Shown in pieces: positions 51,413 through 60,223 of a stretch of DNA of 64,000 nucleotides; position 1 is the stretch's first letter, and each line of letters starts with the position of its first letter. Origin of the DNA: Polaribacter tangerinus. GTDB lineage: Bacteria; Bacteroidota; Bacteroidia; Flavobacteriales; Flavobacteriaceae. Below the pieces are notes generated by a model that worked only from the letters and a program-made list of their open reading frames with translations, did no database searches and was not told the DNA's origin. Where the stretch lies: the NCBI RefSeq assembly GCF_038024095.1, contig NZ_CP150668.1:434001-498000 (forward strand), in the 5' to 3' direction. The position numbers and the translations under genes are program-made.

Positions 51413-52537
51413 ATGAAGCACTTTTATACATTTTTATCATACCTACTTTTTATCTTGATTTCCTTTTCTTGTAAGAAGGAAAAGTTGCAAAAATTTAAAA
51501 ACGAAACTTCCAGTATTAAGTATGCAAAAGGGTTTGATATTATAACGGATAATGGTATTAAAAAACTGCTTATTAAAACACCATATAAAAATGCCACCAA
51601 TAGTAAAAGTTATACTATTTTGTCTAAGAACAATAAACAAACCAACTTACAAGGTATACAAACTCCCTTAAAAAAAATAGTGGTAACCTCTACAACTCAC
51701 ATACCAATGTTAGAGTTATTAAATGAAGAAAAAACTATTGTGGGATTTCCATATACAAAATACATATCTGCACAAAAAACCAGAAAATTACTTTCTGAAG
51801 GTGCTATTGTAGAAGTCGGTAAAGAAAACTCACTAAATACAGAAATTATACTTTCCTTAGCTCCTGAGTTAGTTGTAGGTTATAGTGTGTCTTCTGCTGA
51901 TAAAAGCCTAACAACAATAGAAAAAGCAGGAATAAAGGTTATATATAATGGCGATTGGCTCGAAGAAACACCTTTAGGCAGGGCCGAATGGATAAAGTTT
52001 TTTGGTGTATTATTTAACAAAGAAAAGAAAGCCGATAGTATTTTTAATAGCATTGAAAAAAACTACTTAGAGGCAAAAAAAATTGCCAAAAAGACAAATA
52101 CAAGACCAACAGTAATTTCTGGTGCTATTATGAGTAAAGATATTTGGAGTTTACCAGGTGGCGAGAGTTTTGTTTCTTATTTTTTAGAGGATGCAAACTT
52201 ATCATATTTGTTTAAAAACACTAAAGGAAAAGGAAGTTTATCATTAAGTTTTGAAACTGTTTTTGACAAAGCAAAAAATGCTGATTTCTGGATTGCACCT
52301 GGTTATTTCTCAACCAAGAATGAGCTAAAAAATGCCAATTCTAATTACCAAAAATTTAGTGCCTATAAAAATGATAAAATTTATACACCTACTACAAAAA
52401 AAGGAAAAACTGGTGGTGTTATTTATTATGAATTAGCACCAACAAGACCCGATTTAGTCTTAAAAGATTTGATAAAAATTACAAATCCTGAAGTACTACC
52501 AAACTACAAAACTACTTTTTTTGAAAAAATGAAATAA
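51413..52537 (+). CDS. btuF: ABC-type cobalamin/iron-siderophore binding lipoprotein (BtuF-like)
   Basis: The protein has 374 residues and a lipoprotein signal (LSYLLFILISFSC, Cys about residue 20). From about residue 85 it follows the class III solute-binding fold: KIVVTSTTHIPMLELL, IILSLAPELVVGYSV, GIKVIYNGDWLEETPLGRAEW and the second lobe starting RPTVISGAIM. It is divergent from the riboswitch-controlled receptor, so B12 binding is likely, but related proteins bind siderophores. The permease and ATPase genes are not in the window. The first 85 residues form an unusual N-terminal extension. Confidence 0.82.
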   Translation: MKHFYTFLSYLLFILISFSCKKEKLQKFKNETSSIKYAKGFDIITDNGIKKLLIKTPYKNATNSKSYTILSKNNKQTNLQGIQTPLKKIVVTSTTHIPMLELLNEEKTIVGFPYTKYISAQKTRKLLSEGAIVEVGKENSLNTEIILSLAPELVVGYSVSSADKSLTTIEKAGIKVIYNGDWLEETPLGRAEWIKFFGVLFNKEKKADSIFNSIEKNYLEAKKIAKKTNTRPTVISGAIMSKDIWSLPGGESFVSYFLEDANLSYLFKNTKGKGSLSLSFETVFDKAKNADFWIAPGYFSTKNELKNANSNYQKFSAYKNDKIYTPTTKKGKTGGVIYYELAPTRPDLVLKDLIKITNPEVLPNYKTTFFEKMK

Positions 52538-52578
52538 GTATTTTTTAGCTCCTGAATTGCTTTTTGTGTAAGTAAGAA

Positions 52579-53532
52579 TTATTTAAAAAACGAATCTACA
52601 AATTCATACTTATTAAAAACTTGTAAATCGTCGATTCCTTCCCCAACACCAATATACTTAACAGGAATTTTAAATTGGTCAGAAATACCGATAACCACAC
52701 CTCCTTTTGCAGTACCGTCTAACTTTGTAACGGCTAAAGAGGTTACCTCTGTTGCCTTGGTAAATTGTTTGGCTTGCTCAAAAGCATTTTGTCCTGTAGA
52801 ACCATCTAACACCAATAATACATCATGCGGAGCATCAGCAACTACTTTTTGCATTACACGTTTTATTTTTGTTAGCTCATTCATTAAGTTTACTTTGTTA
52901 TGTAATCTACCAGCAGTATCAATTATAACAACATCTGCATTCTGCTTTACGGCAGATGTTAGTGTATCGAAAGCAACGGATGCAGGATCCGAACCCATTT
53001 CTTGTCGAATAATTGGCACCGATGTTCTGTCTGCCCATACTTGTAATTGATCTATAGCTGCAGCTCTAAAAGTGTCTGCTGCTCCCAACACCACTTTTAA
53101 ACCTTGTTTTTTAAATTGTGATGCCAACTTACCAATTGTAGTAGTTTTACCAACTCCATTAACACCCACCACCATTAAAACATAAGGTTTTTTGTCTTTT
53201 GGTATTGAAAACTCTGTTTCGTCTCCTAAATTGGTTTCAGACAACAAGCCAGCAATTTCTTCTCTTAAAATCTTATTTAAGTCGTCTGTGCCAAGATATT
53301 TATCTCTAGAAACTCTTGCTTCTATTCTCTCAATAATCTTTAAAGTTGTGTTTACTCCTACATCAGAAGTAACTAAAACCTCTTCTAAATTATCTAAAAC
53401 ATCATCGTCTACTTTAGATTTTCCAGCAACTGCTTTTGATAGTTTATCGAAAAAATTAGTTTTTGTTTTTTCTAACCCTTTATCTAAGGTTTCTTTCTTC
53501 TCTTTTGTAAATATTTTTTTAAAAAAACTCAT
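52579..53532 (-). CDS. ftsY: Signal recognition particle receptor FtsY
   Basis: This 317-residue GTPase docks the signal recognition particle at the membrane. The acidic A domain is very short (about 20 residues, FTKEKKETLDKGLEKTK), then come the N domain and the G domain with GVNGVGKTTTIGKLA, DTFRAAAIDQL, IDTAGRLHNK and TKLDGTAKGGV. Length is typical of flavobacteria. It lies downstream of rpmB, rpmG and the DUF4295 gene, but a terminator at 53756-53792 separates them, so it probably has its own promoter in the 280-bp gap. Confidence 0.96.
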   Translation of the reverse strand: MSFFKKIFTKEKKETLDKGLEKTKTNFFDKLSKAVAGKSKVDDDVLDNLEEVLVTSDVGVNTTLKIIERIEARVSRDKYLGTDDLNKILREEIAGLLSETNLGDETEFSIPKDKKPYVLMVVGVNGVGKTTTIGKLASQFKKQGLKVVLGAADTFRAAAIDQLQVWADRTSVPIIRQEMGSDPASVAFDTLTSAVKQNADVVIIDTAGRLHNKVNLMNELTKIKRVMQKVVADAPHDVLLVLDGSTGQNAFEQAKQFTKATEVTSLAVTKLDGTAKGGVVIGISDQFKIPVKYIGVGEGIDDLQVFNKYEFVDSFFK

Positions 53533-53755
53533 ATATGTTACTCATTTAAAATGATATAGCTATAATTATACCACCTACTATTTCCAGACAAATTGTCTGC
53601 ATGCAATTTCACATCTAAAAACAATAATCATCTACACTAATACTTAATTAAAAGTATACATTACTTTATAAGATTGTGTAATAGAAGCTACTAAAGAGAC
53701 TAACTCCTCAAACATTATTGACATAAAAGCAGTCAAAAGTACAAAATAATAAGGC

Positions 53756-53792
53756 ACAAAAAAACTACTTTCTATATTGTAGAAAGTAGTTT
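53756..53792 (-). terminator. Terminator after the rpmB-rpmG-DUF4295 transcript
   Basis: AAACTACTTTCTA and TAGAAAGTAGTTT form a 13-bp stem with a five-base loop; on the minus strand it is followed by seven T. It lies 23 bp after the DUF4295 stop. The 200 bp from here to ftsY contain no ORF that I can support. Confidence 0.88.
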
Positions 53793-53814
53793 GATATATT
53801 TTTTTAGTAAATGA

Positions 53815-53967
53815 TTATTTTTTTGCTAAAAAGTCATTTACTAATGCTGGATCCATAATTGATTCTACAAAAGTGTAAGCTCCTGTTTTTGGAGACTTTA
53901 CCATTTTTATAGCTTTACTTAATCTTTTAGAAGATGTTTGCAAAGATGCTACTGTTTTTTTTGCCAT
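53815..53967 (-). CDS. DUF4295 domain-containing protein (50 residues)
   Basis: On the minus strand ATG 53967 opens a 50-residue ORF ending in TAA at 53815-53817. It starts MAKKTVASLQTSSKRLSKAI and ends PALVNDFLAKK, and includes VKSPKTGAYTFVE. This matches the DUF4295 family, a tiny basic protein always found next to rpmB and rpmG in Bacteroidota. Position and charge suggest it binds the ribosome, but no role is proven. Confidence 0.9.
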   Translation of the reverse strand: MAKKTVASLQTSSKRLSKAIKMVKSPKTGAYTFVESIMDPALVNDFLAKK

Positions 53968-54022
53968 TGTGTATTATTTTTAAATCTATGTGCTTCTAAA
54001 TAAGAAGTTCTAGATAAATTAA

Positions 54023-54205
54023 TTACTTAATTTCTTTGTGAATAGTCATTTTGTTTAGAATAGGATTAAACTTTTTAATCTCCATTCTATCAGGACTGTT
54101 CTTTTTGTTCTTAGTAGTAATGTATCTAGAAGTACCTGGTTTTCCAGATTCTTTGTGTTCTGTACACTCTAATATTACTTGAACTCTGTTTCCTTTTTTT
54201 GCCAT
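54023..54205 (-). CDS. rpmG: 50S ribosomal protein L33
   Basis: This 60-residue large-subunit protein starts [20 protein letters not shown] and has [11 protein letters not shown] and the C-terminal [16 protein letters not shown], all standard for bL33. The zinc-binding Cys pairs of some L33 forms are absent; only one Cys is left, so this is the zinc-independent type. It lies between rpmB and the DUF4295 gene, 27 bp after rpmB. Confidence 0.95.
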   Translation of the reverse strand: MAKKGNRVQVILECTEHKESGKPGTSRYITTKNKKNSPDRMEIKKFNPILNKMTIHKEIK

Positions 54206-54232
54206 CTCTGTATAATTTTATTCTGCTTGAGC

Positions 54233-54472
54233 TTATTTTGTTAAAAACCCGTTAGCTCTCGCTTCCTTAATAACTGCAGAAATTCCTTTCTTGTTAATAT
54301 TTTTTAAAGCAGATGCAGATACTTTTAAAGTAATCCATTTATCTTCTTCTGGAATGTAAAAACGCTTTACCATTAAGTTAGCGTCAAACTTTCTTTTTGT
54401 TCTATTCAAAGCATGAGAAACATTGTTTCCTACCATTGCTTTTTTACCTGTTAATTCACAAACTCTAGACAT
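54233..54472 (-). CDS. rpmB: 50S ribosomal protein L28
   Basis: This 79-residue protein starts MSRVCELTGKKAMVGNNVSH and continues ALNRTKRKFDANLMVKRFYI, typical of bL28. Its C-terminus ends with ISAVIKEARANGFLTK. It heads the rpmB-rpmG-DUF4295 cluster. Ribosomal large-subunit component. Confidence 0.96.
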   Translation of the reverse strand: MSRVCELTGKKAMVGNNVSHALNRTKRKFDANLMVKRFYIPEEDKWITLKVSASALKNINKKGISAVIKEARANGFLTK

Positions 54473-54560
54473 CTTTTCGACAGTATTTATAGTGTTATCT
54501 CTAAACGAGGTGCAAATCTACAAATAATTAAAATATTGCACAAAATAAATTTAGTAATTT

Positions 54561-55802
54561 TTAAATTATTTCTTTTAAAATTATTTCTAAGGCTTTACTT
54601 ACAGTTCTATTAATTACTTTTTCTCTTGGCTGACCGAAATTAAACTTTTGTACAAATTGTTTATTATCAGAAACTAAAGCAATAACTACAGTTCCTAGAG
54701 TAGCATCAGTTTGGTCTTTGGTTGGACCAGCGTTTCCTGTTACAGCAATAGCAACATTAGTATTTAGTAATTTTTTTGCTCCTTTAGCCATTTCTATAGC
54801 AACCGCCTCACTAACAACAGAATGCTGTTGTATGGTTGCCTCATTTACATGAAGCAATTGCTGCTTGGTTGCCGCAGTGTAGGCAACAATACTACCATTA
54901 AAATAGGCAGATGCACCAGGAACTGCTACTAAATTTGCTGCTATTTGTCCGCCAGTAAGACTTTCTGCAGTAGCTATTGTTTGCTTTTTTGAGAGCAATA
55001 GCTTCCCTATTTTTCTCTCTAAAGAAGCATCATCATCTAAACCTGTAATAATATCTGGTATCAACTCATACACTTTTTGAACATAATTATGCAGCTCGTT
55101 TTCCAACACATCTTTGTTCATTCCTATTCCAGACAGTCGTAATCTAACTTTACCATAAGAAGGCAAATACGCTAACTTAATATGTGGCGGTAAGCTGTTT
55201 TCAAAATCTTCAATAGTTTCTGCTATCGTGCTCTCTCCTTGTCCGTAAGTCATAATTGTTTTATGGCTTATAAAAGGAAGCTCAAATTGCTGTTGAATTC
55301 TTGGCAAAACTTCGGTACTCATCAATTCTTTCATTTCATAAGGTACACCTGGCAGAGATACAAAAACTGTATTATTCTCGAAAAACCACATTCCTGGTGC
55401 AGTTCCGAAATTATTCATTAGAAGAGTTGCTTTTGAGGGTAATTGAGCCTGCGTTTTTTGAATTTCCTTAAAAGGATGATTCATTTTTTTAAACAATGCA
55501 TTTATATGATCTATTACTTGTTCGTATACTATTGTTTCTGTATCATTAAAAAAAGTAGCGATTGTTTTTTTGGTAATATCATCTTTAGTAGGACCTAAAC
55601 CGCCTGTTATTATTACAATATCTGCTCGATGCTGCGCTTCTTTTAAGGCCTCTAAAATATGTTGTTTATTATCTTGAATAGAGGTAATTTGATAAACAGC
55701 AACTCCAATTTTATTTAACTCCTTGCCTATCCATTGCGAATTGGTATCTACTATTTGTCCGATTAAAATTTCATCTCCAATCGTAATTATTTCTGCTTTC
55801 AT
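54561..55802 (-). CDS. cinA: CinA-family protein, NMN amidohydrolase / ADP-ribose pyrophosphatase type
   Basis: The protein has 413 residues from ATG 55802 (MKAEIITIGDEILIGQIVDT); an in-frame ATG at 55826 adds eight residues without support. The N-terminal domain (about 1-170) is MoCF-like with VIITGGLGPTKDDITK. The C-terminal CinA domain (about 255-413) has ATAESLTGGQIAANLVAVPG and VAIAVTGNAGPTKD, the nicotinamide mononucleotide deamidase part. It is the upstream neighbour of rpmB on the same strand, 88 bp away. Role: pyridine nucleotide salvage. Confidence 0.92.
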   Translation of the reverse strand: MKAEIITIGDEILIGQIVDTNSQWIGKELNKIGVAVYQITSIQDNKQHILEALKEAQHRADIVIITGGLGPTKDDITKKTIATFFNDTETIVYEQVIDHINALFKKMNHPFKEIQKTQAQLPSKATLLMNNFGTAPGMWFFENNTVFVSLPGVPYEMKELMSTEVLPRIQQQFELPFISHKTIMTYGQGESTIAETIEDFENSLPPHIKLAYLPSYGKVRLRLSGIGMNKDVLENELHNYVQKVYELIPDIITGLDDDASLERKIGKLLLSKKQTIATAESLTGGQIAANLVAVPGASAYFNGSIVAYTAATKQQLLHVNEATIQQHSVVSEAVAIEMAKGAKKLLNTNVAIAVTGNAGPTKDQTDATLGTVVIALVSDNKQFVQKFNFGQPREKVINRTVSKALEIILKEII

Positions 55803-55883
55803 ACTTGCTTTATAAAACACTACCAATTATACTACAATTACTATTGTAGTAATTCATACTATTAACTAGACGGTAAATACCGA

Positions 55884-56492
55884 CTATTTTACTTTTACGG
55901 TAAAAGCTTCATTACCTTCTAGTATTCCTGTTAAAACGTCATTTTCAGAAACTTTACCAACTCCGGCCGGAGTGCCTGTAAAAATTACATCTCCTTTTTT
56001 TAAGGTAAAATACTTAGAAACATATGCAATAAGTTCATCTATTTTCCAAAGCATCGAATTTGTATTGCCATCTTGAACTATAGCATCATTTTTTAAAAGC
56101 TGAAATTGTAATCTCTGTAAGTCGAAATCATTCTTGTTAAAAAAAGCTCCTATTACCGCGCTACCATCAAACGCTTTTGCCTTTTCCCAAGGCAACCCTT
56201 TCTCTTTACATTCTTGCTGAACATCTCTTGCAGTAAAGTCGATACCTAAACCTATTTCATCATAATATTTAGGAGCATATTTTTCGTCAATGTATTTTCC
56301 TACTTTATTAATTTTTACAAGTACCTCTACTTCATAATGAACATCTGAAGAAAAAGAAGGTATAAAAAAAGGATTTTTTTTTGGTAGGATAGCAGAATCT
56401 GGCTTCAAAAACACAACGGGACTTTTTGGTCTTTCATTTTCTAGCTCTTCTATATGTTTTGCGTAGTTGCGCCCAATACATATAATTTTCAT
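55884..56492 (-). CDS. Fumarylacetoacetate hydrolase family protein
   Basis: This 202-residue metal-dependent enzyme has the FAH fold. The start MKIICIGRNYAKHIEELENE, PVVFLKPDSAIL and the metal-binding VHYEVEVLVKI (Glu-x-Glu) are visible, followed by GLGIDFTARDVQQECKEKGL and GDVIFTGTPAGVGKV. The short form lacks an N-terminal extension and is often annotated as acylpyruvase or oxaloacetate decarboxylase; I cannot choose between these. It precedes cinA on the same strand. Confidence 0.9.
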   Translation of the reverse strand: MKIICIGRNYAKHIEELENERPKSPVVFLKPDSAILPKKNPFFIPSFSSDVHYEVEVLVKINKVGKYIDEKYAPKYYDEIGLGIDFTARDVQQECKEKGLPWEKAKAFDGSAVIGAFFNKNDFDLQRLQFQLLKNDAIVQDGNTNSMLWKIDELIAYVSKYFTLKKGDVIFTGTPAGVGKVSENDVLTGILEGNEAFTVKVK

Positions 56493-56567
56493 AAAAAAGT
56501 GTATAAATTATAGTTGCTTAACTATAGCAAAAGTAATTAAAAACTGATGGTGCCATTTTAAAAAAAA

Positions 56568-57239
56568 CTATTTATTAAATTCAATTGAAGCAACAACCCT
56601 ATATATTTTTACAACTTCTTCTTTATCAATATAAAAAGAATCATAAATTGGTTTATTGGTGTAAGGATGCAACTCATTATTATAAGACTCACATAAAAAA
56701 GACTGTTGCTGGTCTGAAACTTTAATATTTTTTAAGAAACGTATTTTTTTTGTTTCTATAATGTAATCTTTATCAAAAACAATAATTTCATTGTTTGGCA
56801 ATTCTTCAAGAAAAACAAACGAGCCTTTCTTATAATTAGGACTCATGCTATGATCTAAAACTTCAAATGCCGCCGTAACTCCTTTACACAATTTAGAAAG
56901 ATATAAAGTTGCTGGTTGTGGTACCTCTTTTTTAATAGCAGTATTTTTTACTGATGTTGATAAAACAGGCAGATCAGTATTAAATACTTGATTGGTATTT
57001 TCTGCTGATGCTGCTTCAAAATCTACATCTCGTAACATTGCGCCAGAACCTGTAAGCAACCATTTAGGATTAATCTCTGGGTACTGACTTACAATTTTCT
57101 CTAAGATGTGACCACCAACATTCCCTTTATTTTTTTTTGTTTTAAACAAATAACCGTTTGAAACTCCAATTTTATTTGAAAACTCGTACACGCTAAGTTG
57201 CTTATAATCAATAAAATAAAAAATATTATCAATAATCAT
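56568..57239 (-). CDS. XRE-type repressor with S24 peptidase-like domain
   Basis: The protein has 223 residues. The N-terminal helix-turn-helix spans residues 12-60 (QLSVYEFSNKIGVSNGYLFK). The C-terminal LexA/CI-like S24 domain has DHSMSPNYKKGSFVFLEEL (Ser nucleophile region) and KDYIIETKKIRFLKNI, where the Lys of the dyad would lie. No clear Ala-Gly cleavage site is seen, so self-cleavage is uncertain. Similar free-standing regulators are common in flavobacteria and not linked to phage. Three AGTAAGTTAA copies lie upstream and may be its operators. Confidence 0.85.
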   Translation of the reverse strand: MIIDNIFYFIDYKQLSVYEFSNKIGVSNGYLFKTKKNKGNVGGHILEKIVSQYPEINPKWLLTGSGAMLRDVDFEAASAENTNQVFNTDLPVLSTSVKNTAIKKEVPQPATLYLSKLCKGVTAAFEVLDHSMSPNYKKGSFVFLEELPNNEIIVFDKDYIIETKKIRFLKNIKVSDQQQSFLCESYNNELHPYTNKPIYDSFYIDKEEVVKIYRVVASIEFNK

Positions 57240-57247
57240 TAGAAAAA

Positions 57248-57387
57248 AGTAAGTTAAAAATTTGTTTTAATAGAAAATAGTAAGTTAATTTGTAAAAAAT
57301 TATATTCAACAAAAGTAGCACAATATAACACAATATAAAAACAAACATTGCAAAATAGCACTCGAAAAAGTGAATATAGTAAGTTAA
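57248..57387. promoter_or_regulatory. Three AGTAAGTTAA direct repeats upstream of the S24 regulator
   Basis: AGTAAGTTAA occurs at 57248-57257, 57279-57288 and 57378-57387, all in the same orientation and each followed within a few bases by TTG. The first two start 31 bp apart; the third is 99 bp further. They lie 9-149 bp from the start of the S24 gene and upstream of the divergent small-ORF/coiled-coil genes. They are candidate operators of the repressor. Confidence 0.5.
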
Positions 57388-57631
57388 AAGATTGTTAACA
57401 TTAAAATCCCCCAAAAATGAAAGAAAAATAGAAAGTGTAGTAAACGTAATTTAATTCTTACTTCTTCAAAAGAATAAATTACATCGAAAAAAAACTTATA
57501 CTCAAATAGGTTTCTACACAGTGCCCATCTGGTATAAGTACCTCAAAGAAAAAGAATAAAAGTAGGTTTGTTACAGCTAATAGCAAACAATAATTTTTGT
57601 AACAAATCTGCAAGTAAAAAATTGTAGAAAA
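57388..57631 (+). other. Leader region upstream of the small ORF, with a 9-bp inverted repeat
   Basis: No ORF is supported here. TTTGTTACA (57567-57575) and TGTAACAAA (57598-57606) are a perfect inverted repeat with a 22-base spacer, 26 bp before the small ORF. It could be an RNA stem or an operator. No good TAnnTTTG box was found on the plus strand. A run of C (ATCCCCC) near 57405 is unusual for the local base composition. Confidence 0.4.
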
Positions 57632-57772
57632 ATGCACGAAACAGAAATTATTAAAAAAATCAAAGATAAATACGGTCTTAGTAAAAAATACATAATACAA
57701 TGTATTAATAAAAAAAGAAAAAATGAAATCGCTGAATTTATCTTTAATGAATACGCAAAATTAAAAAAGTAA
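57632..57772 (+). CDS. Small basic helical protein (46 residues)
   Basis: ATG 57632 opens a 46-codon ORF with TAA at 57770-57772, 53 bp before the lipoprotein gene. The product is highly charged, starts MHETEIIKKIKDKYGLSKKY and ends FIFNEYAKLKK, with 14 Lys and a helical pattern resembling a half helix-turn-helix. In such AT-rich DNA, an ORF of this size can be chance, but its ends fall neatly before the next gene. I do not recognise it. Confidence 0.45.
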   Translation: MHETEIIKKIKDKYGLSKKYIIQCINKKRKNEIAEFIFNEYAKLKK

Positions 57773-57825
57773 AAAAACAACATAGAACGCTAAAGTTCTA
57801 AAAATTTTAAATTAAAATTAGATAA

Positions 57826-60144
57826 ATGAAAACAATTAAAAAATTAGTATTAGGACTCTTAGTTACCTCTGCAACAGTAGGTAGCTTTACTTCTTGTGTA
57901 GAAAATGAAATACCAGAAGAGATACAGAATATTTATGATGGGCAAGCAAGCTTGTTAAAAGCAAGAGCTTTAATGAATGAAGCTGAGGCTAACTTCAAAA
58001 ATGCACAAGCAGCTCATGAAAATGCCATGGCTAAAGCACAAGAAATTGCAAATAGCTTTGCAGAGGCAAAAAACGCTTTGGAATTAGAAAAATTAGAAGC
58101 TCAAGCAGCATTGGCTGTAGAACAAGCAAGATTAGATTTAGAAAAAGCCAAAATAGCTTTTGAAAAAGAAGCTAATGATTTAAGAATTGAAATTTTAAAA
58201 GCAGATGATGACCTCTTAGTTAAATACTACACCTCATATTCTGGCCACAATAATACTGTCTTAAACCTTAGAGGTGAGGAGATTGATACCCAAGAAGCTA
58301 TTGCTAAACAAATTATAGCAAATACTTTAGGTACAGACTTACTTGAGGTTATCTTAGCTAGGCTTAATAATGAGATAAAAAAAGAGGAAGCTGAAATTGC
58401 TACTTTAGAAGAAAGTAAAGCAAATTATGAGATATTAATAGCAAATGGTTCAGACGCTTATAAAAATAACGAAAAGAAAAAAGAGTTAGAAGCTGAATTA
58501 AAAAAAATTGAGACTCAAATAAATGCTTTAGAAATTTCTAAAGAAGAGAAAACAAATCAAATAGCTGTAGCAAATAATGATTTAATAGCTTTGCGTGGCG
58601 ATTTAAATACAGCAAAAACAGATTTGTCTGATTTAAGATTAGAACACAAAACAGCTGTTAATCTTAGAGATACAGAATTATTAAATATCAAAACATCTAC
58701 AGAGCAAATAGCTAAAGATAAAAAATCATTAGAAGATTATACACCTGCTAAGTTTACTGCTTTAGAAAAAGATTTAGAAGATGCAAAAGCTGCTTTAAAA
58801 ACAGCAAAAGCAAATGTAAAAAAATTAACAGATGAAGAAACAGCTATTGCTAAAGTTGAAGCTGCAGAAAGTAAAAAACTTAGTGATTTACAAACTGCTT
58901 ACAATACTATTGATACAGATTTAATTGCTGCTACTACAGCTTATTTTAATGCAAAAGATATTTCATCTTTAGAGACCGCTGTAACAAACGCAAAAAAAGC
59001 ATTAACAGAAGCTGAAGCTGCTTTTAAAGAAGCAAAAGAATTCTTTGATGCAGACCCTTCAGGCCATGAGTGGACAGATGCTGGTGCAGATAAGTTATTT
59101 GGAGACCACTCAGATGATAACGTATCCACTATAACTTATGTTCAAATAGTATCGTATAGCGCTACAGGTGGTTTTACATTTGGTACGAAACAATATACTG
59201 ATGTAGCAGATATAACTACCAAAACTGGAGAAAATATATTAGCAGACAACACTTTATTTAAAGACTTAACTTCTACTAATGTTGGTGACTATTTCAATAT
59301 TGAGTTTGATGACAAACAAAATCCAGAGGGAGATAATAGAACTTATTTTGATAAAACTATTACCGACTTGAAGGTAAAGCAAGAAGCTTTAGTAACTGCT
59401 GAAACTAACCTTGCAGATGCACAAAAAAATGTTGGTACATTAAAACGCAATTACGAAAAATTATTAGCACAATTTGAAACAATAAGTAACGATATTGAAG
59501 CTGCAGAGGCTGCACACAAAAAGGCATCTGATGACTTAGCAGCAGCAACCAAAGCAAAAACTGCAGCAGTAACCGCTGAAACAAAAGCTAGTACTACTGT
59601 AACTAACTTAACTAATAAAGTGAATAATTTTGACAGCGAAAAAATAGCTTTAGAAGATAATATTAAACTTCATGAAGATAACTTATTAGTTTATAATGCA
59701 ACAGTTACCAAGCTAGAAAATGATATAACAGTAATTGAGACTAAAATTGAAGAACTGGTTGTTAAGCTAGAAGCAGGAACTTCTCCAGAAGTAGTTGCAG
59801 CTCAAAAAGTAGTAAATGATTTAAATATTGAATTAGATGATTTAACTACAGAGCTTTCTATACTAAATTCAACTAAAACTCAAATTTCAAATGTAAAAAA
59901 TCTAATTGGAGCTGAATATACAACTTACAAAAATGCTATTGATACAGCAGATACAGATATTAAAAAAGCTAATGATAACATTGCTTCATTAAAACAAGAA
60001 ATTGCTGACTCTAATACTGCTGAGGCAGCTAATGCAGCACTACTAGCTAACTTAGAGAACAAATTATTAGAAATTCAAGAGAAAATAACTTTCTACTCAG
60101 CTTTAGTTGCTAAATATAAAGGCTTAATAGATAGCTTAATCTAA
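57826..60144 (+). CDS. Large coiled-coil lipoprotein
   Basis: The protein has 772 residues. It begins with a lipoprotein signal (KKLVLGLLVTSATVGSFTSC, Cys 24). Nearly all of the rest is Ala/Glu/Lys/Leu-rich heptad-like sequence, as in ALMNEAEANFKNAQAAHENA. The helix is broken once, at about residues 405-508, by an aromatic, Asp/Gly/Thr-rich segment (FFDADPSGHEWTDAG ... YFDKTI) that may be a small globular domain at a hairpin tip. The layout suggests a long periplasmic or surface stalk. The next gene encodes a beta-barrel protein, a likely partner in the outer membrane. No named family recognised. Confidence 0.85.
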   Translation: MKTIKKLVLGLLVTSATVGSFTSCVENEIPEEIQNIYDGQASLLKARALMNEAEANFKNAQAAHENAMAKAQEIANSFAEAKNALELEKLEAQAALAVEQARLDLEKAKIAFEKEANDLRIEILKADDDLLVKYYTSYSGHNNTVLNLRGEEIDTQEAIAKQIIANTLGTDLLEVILARLNNEIKKEEAEIATLEESKANYEILIANGSDAYKNNEKKKELEAELKKIETQINALEISKEEKTNQIAVANNDLIALRGDLNTAKTDLSDLRLEHKTAVNLRDTELLNIKTSTEQIAKDKKSLEDYTPAKFTALEKDLEDAKAALKTAKANVKKLTDEETAIAKVEAAESKKLSDLQTAYNTIDTDLIAATTAYFNAKDISSLETAVTNAKKALTEAEAAFKEAKEFFDADPSGHEWTDAGADKLFGDHSDDNVSTITYVQIVSYSATGGFTFGTKQYTDVADITTKTGENILADNTLFKDLTSTNVGDYFNIEFDDKQNPEGDNRTYFDKTITDLKVKQEALVTAETNLADAQKNVGTLKRNYEKLLAQFETISNDIEAAEAAHKKASDDLAAATKAKTAAVTAETKASTTVTNLTNKVNNFDSEKIALEDNIKLHEDNLLVYNATVTKLENDITVIETKIEELVVKLEAGTSPEVVAAQKVVNDLNIELDDLTTELSILNSTKTQISNVKNLIGAEYTTYKNAIDTADTDIKKANDNIASLKQEIADSNTAEAANAALLANLENKLLEIQEKITFYSALVAKYKGLIDSLI

Positions 60145-60162
60145 TTCTTTAAGAACTTTAAT

Positions 60163-60187
60163 GGGGCTATACAAAACTTATAGCCCC
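60163..60187 (+). other. Stem-loop between the lipoprotein and beta-barrel genes
   Basis: GGGGCTATA (60163-60171) pairs with TATAGCCCC (60179-60187) around a seven-base loop. The tail is only TATTT, so it is at best a weak terminator. It could trim or reduce transcription into the downstream barrel gene. Confidence 0.6.
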
Positions 60188-60223
60188 TATTTAAAAAACA
60201 CTAAACTCTTAAAGATTTATACG

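Noticed and set aside
56568..57239. S24 repressor as the mark of a prophage
   Set aside because: No integrase, structural or lysis gene is nearby; surrounding genes are chromosomal.
57479..57783. Minus-strand ORFs of 68 and 73 codons
   Set aside because: Phe/Tyr-rich readings of A/T runs with no conserved look; the plus-strand 46-codon ORF and inverted repeat explain the region better.
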